8,958 bases of DNA from Rhizobium leguminosarum (GCF_001652265.1 NZ_LWBS01000019.1:1-8958); one strand, 5' to 3'. Shown: positions 1-4,816, numbered from the stretch's first letter. Program-made: numbers and translations. Notes: generated by a model not told the origin, from the sequence alone.

Positions 1-127
1 AAACATACCGCCGGGGAGCCCGGTGTCACAACGTGGCGCTGGAGAATGGCTTGAGCCGGGTGCGAAGTGATCCGCACGCCCGGTTCTTAGGGGGCGGCGG
101 GGCAGCAATGCCCCGCTGCTACCCGAC
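1..127 (+). mobile_element. Group II intron, 3' end (domains V and VI)
   Basis: Domain V folds from 53 to about 87. GAGCCGGG (53-60) pairs with CCCGGTTC (79-86), TGCG (61-64) pairs with CGCA (73-76), the two-base bulge is C77-G78, and the tip is a GTGA tetraloop (67-70). The catalytic AGC triad is at 54-56. Domain VI follows (about 91-124): a GC-rich stem with an unpaired A at 121, the expected branch-point adenosine, and an intron end in AC at 126-127. This is the canonical architecture of a lariat-forming group II ribozyme. The exon resumes at 128. The rest of the intron, including any reverse transcriptase, lies left of the window; bases 1-52 would be the end of domain IV. Confidence 0.85.
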
Positions 128-165
128 GTGGTGGGTGCACAATGGAACGTCAGAGAGAGATAGAC

Positions 166-186
166 CACGGCGCCCCAGGCGCCGTG
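166..186. terminator. Perfect 9-bp hairpin, possible terminator
   Basis: CACGGCGCC (166-174) and GGCGCCGTG (178-186) pair perfectly around a CCA loop. On the plus strand it is followed by TCTGTAT, only a weak T tract. It lies 39 bases after the 3' end of the left group II intron and could end transcription coming out of the intron. Terminator function is inferred. Confidence 0.4.
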
Positions 187-314
187 TCTGTATCCGGCGT
201 CCAGCCGGCCATGCAGTCTATCCTCGGCCATGGTCGCGGCGACTTCGCGCCGCCGGCGCAGCAGCCGCGAGAGGGGCGTGACCCGAATGGGCGGAGACCG
301 ATTGCGGGCTCCGT

Positions 315-356
315 GAGCGAGAGCGAATAGCACCGTCCGCCGCAGGCGGCTCGCTC
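315..356. repeat. Nested inverted repeat upstream of the WGR gene
   Basis: GAGCGAG (315-321) pairs with CTCGCTC (350-356). Inside it CCGCC (337-341) pairs with GGCGG (345-349) around a GCA loop, so the 3' arm is continuous and the 5' arm carries a 15-base bulge. It has no T tract. It may be part of the 5' untranslated region of the WGR gene about 100 bases downstream; function unknown. Confidence 0.35.
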
Positions 357-458
357 GGATCATCCGCCGACAACCCATCATCAGCATGAATCAATCGAGA
401 CCGACCGATTCAAACATGTCGTTGGACGCCGAGTCGGCCCTGCCCGATTCTCCGTGTC

Positions 459-734
459 ATGATCGCGCAACGCTACCAGCTCTATGTCGAACGCATCGAC
501 GCCAAGAAAAACTTGGCCCGCTACTATGCCATGTCGATTGAACCGAATCTGTTCGGCGATGCCTGTCTCATCCGCCGATGGGGCCGCATCGGTGCAAGAG
601 GTCAAAGGCGGGAGCATCATTTCGCGCGGGAGGAAGAGGCGGTCAGGCTCTTCCTTCGGCTTTTGCGAAAGAGGCGGTCACGCGGATACAAGCCGAAACC
701 GCATATCGGGCAAGATGCATCGGGTGACCGATAG
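459..734 (+). CDS. WGR-domain protein, small stand-alone form
   Basis: The product is 91 aa and almost entirely one WGR domain. The run IEPNLFGDACLIRRWGRIG (about residues 27-45) carries the signature Trp-Gly-Arg, followed by a GQRREHHF turn and a helix rich in Glu, Arg and Leu. In PARP-type proteins WGR domains contact nucleic acid or mediate protein contacts; short stand-alone versions are common on alphaproteobacterial plasmids and have no assigned role. The ATG at 459 is chosen because homologues start shortly before a similar Leu-x-Arg-Ile-Asp segment. No clear Shine-Dalgarno sequence precedes it, so the start is less certain than the domain. The Arg/Lys-rich C-terminus fits nucleic-acid binding. 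It stands apart from the minus-strand cluster and may be transcribed alone. Confidence 0.75.
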   Translation: MIAQRYQLYVERIDAKKNLARYYAMSIEPNLFGDACLIRRWGRIGARGQRREHHFAREEEAVRLFLRLLRKRRSRGYKPKPHIGQDASGDR

Positions 735-757
735 CGAAGGGAGTGCCGTGGGGGCGG

Positions 758-781
758 ATGCCATCCTCATGTCGATGGCAT
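758..781. repeat. 8-bp inverted repeat
   Basis: ATGCCATC (758-765) and GATGGCAT (774-781) are perfect reverse complements around an 8-base spacer. It lies in the non-coding stretch between the WGR gene and the small minus-strand gene. It could be an operator or a weak hairpin; no associated promoter was recognised. Confidence 0.35.
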
Positions 782-823
782 GGGATCGAAACACGTTACT
801 CCACCGCTTCCGCCCTTCCCGCA

Positions 824-841
824 AGAACCTCCGCAGGTTCT
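824..841. repeat. 7-bp hairpin
   Basis: AGAACCT (824-830) pairs with AGGTTCT (835-841) around CCGC. It is the second of four hairpins lying in a row between 758 and 939. It has no T tract. Function unknown. Confidence 0.35.
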
Positions 842-865
842 GACACCTGCCGGTGGCGAGCGAAG

Positions 866-904
866 CTGGCCTGAAGCGGCGGTCGACCCGGCGCTTCAGG
901 CCAG
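866..904. repeat. 13-bp perfect inverted repeat
   Basis: CTGGCCTGAAGCG (866-878) and CGCTTCAGGCCAG (892-904) are perfect reverse complements separated by 13 bases that contain the palindrome GGTCGACC. It is among the longest perfect stems in the window. On neither strand is it followed by a T tract, so it does not look like a plain intrinsic terminator. It sits just beyond the terminator-like hairpin of the 55-aa gene and could be a protein-binding site, a processing signal or a fossil mobile-element end. Confidence 0.5.
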
Positions 905-917
905 GCGACATGGCGAA

Positions 918-939
918 AGCCACCCTCAGAAGGGTGGCT
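918..939 (-). terminator. Terminator-like hairpin overlapping a stop codon
   Basis: AGCCACCCT (918-926) pairs with AGGGTGGCT (931-939) around CAGA, a perfect 9-bp stem. On the minus strand the stem is followed by a short T tract (TTTC). The stop codon of the 55-aa gene (928-926) lies at the edge of the loop. It probably ends that short transcript. Confidence 0.6.
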
Positions 940-1093
940 CGGCGTCGATTGCGCCCTCCTGCTCTGCGGTGATCACTGCCAGCTCGGCCAGCGCCAGCTC
1001 GAGTTCCGCTTCGATCTGGCGACGTTCGTCCGGGTGCGCGTTCCGCAACTCGGCCTGCAGTTCCACGATGGTCCGATCCAGTTCGTTTGTCAT
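926..1093 (-). CDS. Small acidic, probably helical protein (55 aa)
   Basis: The frame runs from the ATG at 1093-1091 to the TGA at 928-926. A strong AAGGAG lies nine bases upstream of the ATG. The peptide starts MTNELDRTIVELQAELRN and ends GAIDAEPPF. Its middle (about residues 5-45) is rich in Glu, Leu and Ala with Leu or Ile spacing typical of an amphipathic helix or short coiled coil, and it has no Cys and no Trp. No membrane segment or signal peptide is seen. I recognise no family and assign no function. The ribosome-binding site, an uninterrupted helix-like pattern and the terminator-like hairpin at its end make it a believable gene even though it is shorter than usual annotation cut-offs. 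Confidence 0.65.
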   Translation of the reverse strand: MTNELDRTIVELQAELRNAHPDERRQIEAELELALAELAVITAEQEGAIDAEPPF

Positions 1094-1194
1094 TGTCGTC
1101 GTCTCCTTGACGTTTGTGAAAGACGACGCGAGCGGTCATGGGGGCGTGGCGGGGTCAGGGATCGCGTCAGCGACCGCCAGCGGCGGCGAGTGGG

Positions 1195-1250
1195 GGTGCC
1201 GATTTTGTCGGAGTGCAGGGAACCGGAGCGGAGGCAAAATTGGGGGCACC
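1195..1250. mobile_element. Possible insertion-sequence end remnant
   Basis: GGTGCC-GATTTTG (1195-1207) on the plus strand is matched in inverse orientation by GGTGCCCCCAATTTTG (1250-1235 on the minus strand), with only 27 bases between them. Such G/C-run plus ATTTTG termini recall ends of some IS elements, including IS21-type ends with internal repeats, but no transposase frame is present. At most this is a scar or a solo end. Confidence 0.2.
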
Positions 1251-1329
1251 GCTCGTCCTTGAGGCCGTCATGCTCCCATGACACCCTCGGACGGACTGAG
1301 CAGACATTTCCTCTCCGTATCGCACCCGG

Positions 1330-1362
1330 ACCCGAGGACGGGCTCGATGCCCGTCTTCGGGT
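1330..1362 (+). promoter_or_regulatory. 14-bp hairpin in the HU upstream region
   Basis: ACCCGAGGACGGGC (1330-1343) pairs with GCCCGTCTTCGGGT (1349-1362) around TCGAT. The only imperfection is one G-U pair when read as plus-strand RNA (an A-C mismatch on the other strand), which favours a plus-strand transcript. It lies about 120 bases before the HU start codon and has no T tract. A 5' untranslated-region structure is possible; function unknown. Confidence 0.4.
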
Positions 1363-1483
1363 TGCTGACACGTGAATAACTGTGGAGATCCGGGGCTTTC
1401 CGCGTCATCAGCCGCAGCGTGTCGATGACAGTTCCGGTCGGCAATGGCAGGGATTCTGCGTCTGAAACGATGCGGAGAAGAAA

Positions 1484-1762
1484 ATGACCACAACCAATGA
1501 AATCGCCGACAAGATCGCCGGCGAACACAGCCTTACCAAGGCCCAGGGAAAGGCGATCGTCGAAGCGGTGATTGCATCGATCACCGAGGCAGCCGTTGCC
1601 GGCAACGAGACGTCCCTCCCCGGCTTCGGCAAGTTCAAGGTGAAGTCGACACCCGAGCGCGAGGCTCGTAACCCGTCGACCGGCGCGACGATCAAGGTTG
1701 CCGCGGCCAAAAAGTTAGCCTTTACCCCGGCCAAGGCATTGAAGGATGCGCTGAACAAGTAA
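1484..1762 (+). CDS. HU-family DNA-binding protein
   Basis: The 92-aa product has the length and layout of a histone-like HU subunit. It has an N-terminal helical dimerisation part (about 1-45), then PGFGKFKVKS (46-55), then the DNA-binding arm with RNPSTG at 62-67, whose proline intercalates in DNA in characterised HU/IHF proteins. The C-terminal helix is FTPAKALKDALN. HU dimers bind and bend DNA with little sequence preference and help compact DNA and assemble replication or recombination complexes. GGAG six bases upstream of the ATG fixes the start. It is plus-strand, convergent with the long minus-strand cluster, and ends at a strong terminator shared with it. It is probably a mobile-element-encoded paralogue rather than the main chromosomal HU, but that is inference. 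Confidence 0.93.
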   Translation: MTTTNEIADKIAGEHSLTKAQGKAIVEAVIASITEAAVAGNETSLPGFGKFKVKSTPEREARNPSTGATIKVAAAKKLAFTPAKALKDALNK

Positions 1763-1780
1763 TCTTGTCAGCCAAGCAAA

Positions 1781-1809
1781 AAATAGCCCGGCGCCGTGCC
1801 GGGCTATTT
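1781..1809. terminator. Strong bidirectional intrinsic terminator
   Basis: AAATAGCCCGGC (1781-1792) and GCCGGGCTATTT (1798-1809) form a perfect 12-bp stem with a 5-base loop. The plus strand continues in T after the stem and the minus strand has a run of T on its side (A run at 1778-1783). It separates the HU gene (+) from the 110-aa gene (-), both of which end just outside it, so it should end transcription from both sides. Confidence 0.9.
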
Positions 1810-1825
1810 TCGTTTTGGGTTTGCG

Positions 1826-2158
1826 TCAGAGGGCGGATGTTCCGTTGAGAAGATCCTGGATGATCGTGTCGCTGACCGCATGATGCGCTTCGCGGGCATG
1901 GTCTTCCAGCAGCTTGTGAAGAATGCCGGATGCCAAGGGTATGAAGTCGAAACCGCGTGCGATTGCTGCGGACCGCAGTTGCGACAGTGTTTCGAACTCC
2001 CTTAAGTCAGTGCCAAGCCAGAGTTCGAGATCCTCGCCACCGGCATCCGGAAATGCGTGGAGGAAGAACGTCTGAAGCGGGCGGTCATAGCCGATAATGG
2101 CATCCGGGTCGGCGTGGCGGAATGCGGTCCTGGTGACGGTAATTGTGTAGCGGCTCAT
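1826..2158 (-). CDS. Conserved hypothetical protein (110 aa)
   Basis: The product begins MSRYTITVTRTAFRHADPD and contains the Trp-centred motif ELWLGTDLREF (about residues 45-55). A central segment, TLSQLRSAAIARGFDFIPL, looks helical, and the C-terminal helical part is rich in Asp, Glu and His. It has no signal peptide or membrane segment. The start is supported by AAAGGAAG seven to eight bases upstream of the ATG. I recognise the type from alphaproteobacterial plasmids, where similar proteins sit beside DUF736 genes, but know no function. It follows DUF736 by 56 bases, with a 10-bp hairpin in between, and ends at the shared terminator, so it is probably the last gene of the minus-strand unit. 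Confidence 0.75.
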   Translation of the reverse strand: MSRYTITVTRTAFRHADPDAIIGYDRPLQTFFLHAFPDAGGEDLELWLGTDLREFETLSQLRSAAIARGFDFIPLASGILHKLLEDHAREAHHAVSDTIIQDLLNGTSAL

Positions 2159-2182
2159 GGCGGCTTCCTTTGGAATGGGGAG

Positions 2183-2206
2183 GCCGGCCCCGGTTTCGGG
2201 GCCGGC
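2183..2206 (-). promoter_or_regulatory. 10-bp stem-loop just upstream of a ribosome-binding site
   Basis: GCCGGCCCCG (2183-2192) and CGGGGCCGGC (2197-2206) pair perfectly around GTTT. It lies between the DUF736 stop and the 110-aa gene, about 12 bases before that gene's Shine-Dalgarno sequence on the minus-strand RNA. It has no T tract, so termination is unlikely to be complete. A role in RNA processing, stability or insulation of translation is an inference from the repeated placement seen at other genes here. Confidence 0.6.
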
Positions 2207-2214
2207 GGTCCGGT

Positions 2215-2538
2215 TCAGGCCGGGCTGTTCCAGAGGATGACCTTCTTGCCGGGCTCGCCGCCGGGCGCTGGGGCGACGTTGCCGAAGATCACGCCGATCT
2301 CGGGCGCTTCGAGCTTCGTGGAGATGTATTCTTCGCCGGTCTGGCGGGAGACGCGGTTCCAGCCTGCGCCGATCTCAAAGCCGGTCTTACGGTGGATGAT
2401 GCGGTAGTCCGGGGCTTCTTCGCTCGCCTTGTTGGCGTTCGGGACGAGGGCGATAGGGGCGTTGACCCGGATGGTGGCGAAGACGCCTTCGAGAGTGCCG
2501 TCGGTCTTTTCGGTGAGGGTTGCGATCGTGGTGGCCAT
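2215..2538 (-). CDS. DUF736 domain-containing protein
   Basis: The 107-aa product is a full-length DUF736 protein. It opens with ATTIATLTEKTDGTLEG, then FATIRVNAPIALVPN (about 20-34), APDYRIIH, and the GFEIGAGWNRVS...GEEYISTKLEAPEI block (about 53-82), ending with IFGNV and a short tail. The family is common on plasmids and conjugative elements of Alphaproteobacteria and Xanthomonads. Its biochemical role is not established; the compact beta-rich layout gives no catalytic residues. AAGGAG eight bases upstream supports the ATG at 2538. Its upstream region is long (463 bases) and heavily foldable, with a hairpin directly before the ribosome-binding site, so its own promoter and post-transcriptional control are plausible. 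Confidence 0.92.
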   Translation of the reverse strand: MATTIATLTEKTDGTLEGVFATIRVNAPIALVPNANKASEEAPDYRIIHRKTGFEIGAGWNRVSRQTGEEYISTKLEAPEIGVIFGNVAPAPGGEPGKKVILWNSPA

Positions 2539-2557
2539 GAGATTGTCTCCTTCGTTG

Positions 2558-2577
2558 CATCGGGACCATTCCCGATG
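2558..2577 (-). promoter_or_regulatory. 8-bp stem-loop 5 bases before the DUF736 ribosome-binding site
   Basis: CATCGGGA (2558-2565) and TCCCGATG (2570-2577) pair perfectly around a 4-base loop. On the minus-strand RNA the hairpin ends five bases before AAGGAG (2552-2547). Its closeness to the ribosome-binding site suggests an effect on translation or on RNA ends, which is an inference. Confidence 0.6.
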
Positions 2578-2587
2578 GCGCCCGAAG

Positions 2588-2668
2588 AAGGGGCCGCGCC
2601 GCAGGCGTCACCGCAGCGTAGCGAAGGGAAACCCCTTGCGGGTTGACGCTGATCGCGGCCGGTCCCTT
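2588..2668 (-). ncRNA. Extended foldable leader upstream of DUF736
   Basis: Several nested complementary segments stack around one centre. AAGG 2588-2591 pairs with CCTT 2665-2668, GGCCGCG 2592-2598 with CGCGGCC 2654-2660, and GCGTCA 2605-2610 with TGACGC 2644-2649. A small inner hairpin, AACCC/GGGTT, spans 2630-2644. The arms nest in order with small bulges, as in a long structured RNA. It is adjacent to the 2558-2577 hairpin and so probably belongs to the 5' untranslated region of DUF736. I do not recognise a known riboswitch or sRNA family. It could instead be a DNA-level element such as an intergenic palindromic repeat. Confidence 0.4.
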
Positions 2669-3001
2669 AGAAAGGCGACATAAAGAACGGGAATGGTCTT
2701 TGATTGCGACGTCGTCAGGAGACCTCGCCGTGGCGCCCGTTTGCTGCCGCGCGGAGTGCCGCGCTCGTGACATGCGTTGGTGGTGTTCGGGTCAACGGAC
2801 GCTGGCCGTCAACCAGTCGGGCACATCGCGAGAGATCGGCACAGCCCGATCCCATCCTCATCGTCAAAGATGGCCTTCGGTGGCGTGAGGCCCGAATCCT
2901 CGGCGTTCCGTGACGCGACTGCAGTTCTGCGGAGCAGGACCACGTGACGGACGTGATTTCAAGAGATGTCGCTTCGGAGGGCGGCGGGGATGCGGCAAGT
3001 C
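2669..3001. other. Intergenic stretch, nothing recognised
   Basis: This lies between the structured DUF736 leader and the toxin stop codon. Frames on both strands lack ribosome-binding sites and family features. The DUF736 promoter should be near its left end, but no clear consensus was found. No terminator hairpin with a T tract is visible after the toxin gene. Confidence 0.45.
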
Positions 3002-3421
3002 TCAGTCGAGGCGGTTGACCCGGCCGGTTCGGTCGCGCGCCTCGGCAAACAGTCTGGCGATCTTCACCATGAAGGACTTGCTGAAGCGGCCGAGGATATC
3101 CTGACCGGGCTCGATGTACCAGGAGCGCTCGACGATATCGTAATTGTATTCGTCGACCATGATCCAGCACTGCTTCAGATCGCTTAAGCCCGCGCGCTTG
3201 CGCTCGATGTCCGGGATCTCCAATGAGGCGCGACCCGTTTGCGGCGGTTGGGTGGTGATGGCGAGAAGCGCCAGATGGGTATTTCCATCGGCGGCATTGC
3301 GGATGGCGATGACGACGCAGACGGGACGCTGCTTGCGGCCTTCGGTCTCACCGCGCTGCTGCTGCCAAGCCCAGAGGTAGGGATAGGAGATGACCTCGCC
3401 GGGTCGGTATTCACGGCTCAT
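3002..3421 (-). CDS. Toxin of a type II toxin-antitoxin pair, PemK/MazF-like
   Basis: The 139-aa product starts MSREYRPGEVISYPYLWAWQ, followed by GRKQRPVCVVIAIRN (about 28-42) and LALLAITTQPP (about 50-60). The N-terminal PGE...Y.YLW and RPVCVV strands with the following ITT strand match the SH3-like barrel of PemK/MazF endoribonucleases, where the Arg-Pro-Val strand and a downstream Thr/Ser lie near the active site. The second half (WIMVDEYNYDIVERSWYIEP...FSKSFMVKIARLF) ends in a helix as in the family. Such toxins cut mRNA when the antitoxin is degraded. The ATG at 3421 is preferred because it overlaps the antitoxin stop by 11 bases, implying translational coupling. The upstream in-frame extension to 3544 overlaps the antitoxin too far to be likely. 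The family call is by motif only. Confidence 0.68.
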   Translation of the reverse strand: MSREYRPGEVISYPYLWAWQQQRGETEGRKQRPVCVVIAIRNAADGNTHLALLAITTQPPQTGRASLEIPDIERKRAGLSDLKQCWIMVDEYNYDIVERSWYIEPGQDILGRFSKSFMVKIARLFAEARDRTGRVNRLD

Positions 3422-3671
3422 CGTCGTAGCCTTCGCCGCGCGCCAGCCGATCGAGCGCCTCGTCGAACAGTTCCGCATGCTCGGCGGGCATTTCCGAGAT
3501 ATGAAAGGCGCGGCGGGGGTCGCCACCGGTGCGCATGCGCTCATAGTGATCGTAGCTCATCAGCACGAAGCGAGGCTTCTTGTGGCGAGTCAGAACAACC
3601 GGCTCGCGGCTTGCCGCATCGGTAACGTCGCCGATCTGCTTGTTGAGGTCGCCTGTCGTGAACTGCTTCAT
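3411..3671 (-). CDS. Phd/YefM-family antitoxin
   Basis: The 86-aa product starts MKQFTTGDLNKQIGDVTDAA, then REPVVLTRHKKPRFVLMSYDHYERM. This is the typical Phd/YefM fold: a helix with an N-terminal polar pair, then a beta hairpin with a K-P-R-F-V-L-M-S strand. It ends in a long acidic C-terminal helix (EHAELFDEALDRLARGEGYDDEP) that would wrap the toxin. Antitoxins of this family neutralise the toxin and repress their own promoter. The start at 3671 has GGAG nine bases upstream. A longer in-frame form starting at 3734 would add a repetitive 21-residue segment without a ribosome-binding site. The pairing of a Phd-type antitoxin with a PemK/MazF-like toxin is a mixed combination. Five tandem 9-bp repeats directly upstream may be its operator. 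Confidence 0.88.
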   Translation of the reverse strand: MKQFTTGDLNKQIGDVTDAASREPVVLTRHKKPRFVLMSYDHYERMRTGGDPRRAFHISEMPAEHAELFDEALDRLARGEGYDDEP

Positions 3672-3689
3672 CGCAAAGATCTCCACTTC

Positions 3690-3734
3690 GATTCCCATAT
3701 AATCCATCTTTCCCATGTTTTCCATCTTTTCCAT
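3690..3734 (-). repeat. Five tandem 9-bp repeats upstream of the antitoxin
   Basis: Read on the minus strand, five consecutive 9-base units begin at 3734, 3725, 3716, 3707 and 3698, each starting ATGG. The first three follow ATGGRAAAS; the fourth and fifth have drifted (ATGGATTAT, ATGGGAATC). They end 19 bases before the antitoxin ATG and are AT-richer than their surroundings. The unit length is a multiple of three, so they stay in frame with the antitoxin and would encode five Met-led triplets if translated. An autoregulatory operator or slippage-prone promoter spacer is the inferred role. Confidence 0.75.
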
Positions 3735-3744
3735 GTATCCGGGA

Positions 3745-3766
3745 AGACGGCGCTCACGCGCCGTCT
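3745..3766 (-). terminator. 9-bp hairpin holding the DUF2493 stop codon
   Basis: AGACGGCGC (3745-3753) and GCGCCGTCT (3758-3766) pair perfectly, and the loop TCAC contains the complement of the TGA stop of DUF2493. On the minus strand it is followed by TTCCC, a poor T tract. It separates DUF2493 from the toxin-antitoxin pair and may attenuate read-through. Confidence 0.5.
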
Positions 3767-4695
3767 CCTGAAGCCTGCCAGACCGGAATGCCGAGCCGGC
3801 GTGCCTTGTCGGCGAGATTGCCTGTGATGCCGTTTCCGGGAAAGACGATCAATCCGGCGGGCATGACCGACAGCATATCGTCATTGCGCCGAAACGGTGC
3901 GGCCTTGGCGTGTTTCGTCCAGTTCGGCTTGAAGGTGATCTGCGTCACCTTGCGGGCCTCAGCCCAGCAGGCAGCAATCCGTTCGGCGCCCTTCGGAGAG
4001 CCGCCGTGCAGCAGCACCATGTCGGCATGCTTGGCATGGGCCTGATCGAGCTTGGCCCAGATCCGCTCATGATCATTGTAGTCCATGCCGCCGGCGAAGG
4101 CGATCTTGGTGCCGGCCGGGATCAGCACTTCGGTTTCGGCCCGGCGGCGGGCAGAGAGAAAGTCGCGGCTATCGATCATCGCCGCCGTCATGTTTGCGTG
4201 GCTGACCTTGGAGCCGGTGCGCGGCCGCCAGGCGGACCCGGTTTGCGCCTCGAACAGATCGGCGGAAACATCGCGCATGAACTCGAAGGCGTTGCGGCGT
4301 TCCAACAGCGTGATGCCCTCGGCGATGAGGCGCTCGAGCTCGACACTCTTGACCTCCGAGCCGTCCTGCTCGCGCTGGCCGGTACGCTGCGCCTCCTCGT
4401 TGCGATCGAGCTCGCGCTGGATGCGCTCGCCGGCGCGATGGAAGAGATTAGGGATCGACCAGAACAGGTCTTCGAGATCGGGCTCCAGGCGGGTGTCGCC
4501 GAGCATTTCGGCGAGGGCGTCGAAGATCGTGGTGATCGATGACTGGACCTGCGGTTCCTCCGGCAATGGCCGCGGGTCGGGCTCGCCCTGGAACGGGCGA
4601 TAGCCGTAGACCTGCATCTCGTAGATGAAGCGGTCGGTCGGGGAGGAAGCGTGGTTGGGCTCGAAGCCGTCGTCGGGGTGGAGGATCAGGTCCAT
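3754..4695 (-). CDS. DUF2493 (SLOG/YspA-like) domain protein
   Basis: The 313-aa product has an N-terminal part specific to plasmid-borne members (MDLILHPDDGFEPNHASS, then helices to about 190). The C-terminal Rossmann-like DUF2493 domain (about 193-307) has strand IPAGTKIAFAGGMDYNDHERIW (193-213), LLHGGSPKGAERIAACWA (228-245), a K-P-N-W-T segment near 256-260, and GLIVFPGNGITGNLADKARRLGIPV (281-305). The GG and HGGSPKGAE loops are where SLOG-superfamily proteins hold nucleotide-like ligands, and the Asp/Glu-rich first loop is intact. The reaction or ligand of this group is unknown. GGAG seven bases upstream supports the ATG at 4695; an open extension to 4947 runs through foldable non-coding sequence. 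The gene follows the Toprim gene in the same direction, a frequent arrangement. Confidence 0.88.
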   Translation of the reverse strand: MDLILHPDDGFEPNHASSPTDRFIYEMQVYGYRPFQGEPDPRPLPEEPQVQSSITTIFDALAEMLGDTRLEPDLEDLFWSIPNLFHRAGERIQRELDRNEEAQRTGQREQDGSEVKSVELERLIAEGITLLERRNAFEFMRDVSADLFEAQTGSAWRPRTGSKVSHANMTAAMIDSRDFLSARRRAETEVLIPAGTKIAFAGGMDYNDHERIWAKLDQAHAKHADMVLLHGGSPKGAERIAACWAEARKVTQITFKPNWTKHAKAAPFRRNDDMLSVMPAGLIVFPGNGITGNLADKARRLGIPVWQASGDGA

Positions 4696-4773
4696 GGTGG
4701 TCTCCGTTCGGTGGGCCGCGCCTCTCGCGGCCTGACGGCGAACCCGGTCACGCGGGCCGAGGCCGGAACCGCA

Positions 4774-4801
4774 AGCGAAGCGCAGCGGCCCAGCGAAGCG
4801 C
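4774..4801. repeat. Direct repeat AGCGAAGCGC, two copies
   Basis: Identical 10-mers lie at 4774-4783 and 4792-4801, a spacing of 18 bases. A related run (GCAGCGTAGCGAAGGG, 2613-2628) occurs in the DUF736 leader. They may be part of shared intergenic structure; no factor is known. Confidence 0.4.
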
Positions 4802-4816
4802 CGGGCGGGGACAAGA

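Larger units (their letters stand above)
128..458. other. Non-coding stretch with hairpins, no supported gene
   Basis: This is the 3' exon of the left intron up to the WGR gene. No reading frame here has a convincing ribosome-binding site or recognisable protein. It is rich in inverted repeats: 166-186, a GCGGCG/CGCCGC pair at 236-241/248-253, and a nested pair at 315-356. It may hold the intron target gene's remains or the upstream region of the WGR gene. No clear promoter was seen. Confidence 0.5.
1094..1483. other. Intergenic region upstream of the HU gene
   Basis: Between the divergent 55-aa gene (-) and the HU gene (+) no frame looks coding. The stretch holds two observable structures: a pair of inverted GGTGCC...ATTTTG segments (1195-1207 and 1235-1250) and a 14-bp hairpin (1330-1362). 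The promoters of both flanking genes should lie here, but I see no convincing -35/-10 pair. Confidence 0.45.

Noticed and set aside
33..330. Two overlapping plus-strand frames near the left end
   Set aside because: They start inside the intron 3' end or just after it, are Arg/Pro/Gly-rich, and lack ribosome-binding sites and recognisable domains.
678..1139. A 153-codon minus-strand frame over the hairpin cluster
   Set aside because: It is Arg-rich without domain features, and the 55-aa gene in another frame has the proper ribosome-binding site.
2703..2888. A GTG-led plus-strand frame after a GGAG in the DUF736 upstream gap
   Set aside because: The peptide is Cys/Arg/Trp-rich without any recognisable pattern, and the frame lies opposite the DUF736 transcription direction.
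3698..3703. A TATAAT hexamer on the plus strand in the repeat array
   Set aside because: No matching -35 element lies 16-18 bases upstream and no plus-strand gene follows. It arises from drift in the fourth repeat.
3690..3734. A tiny CRISPR-like array
   Set aside because: The units are 9 bases with no spacers and no cas genes; this is a simple tandem repeat.
3910..4542. A 210-codon open frame on the plus strand
   Set aside because: It is antisense to DUF2493. The codon pattern mirrors the real gene and there is no start signal.
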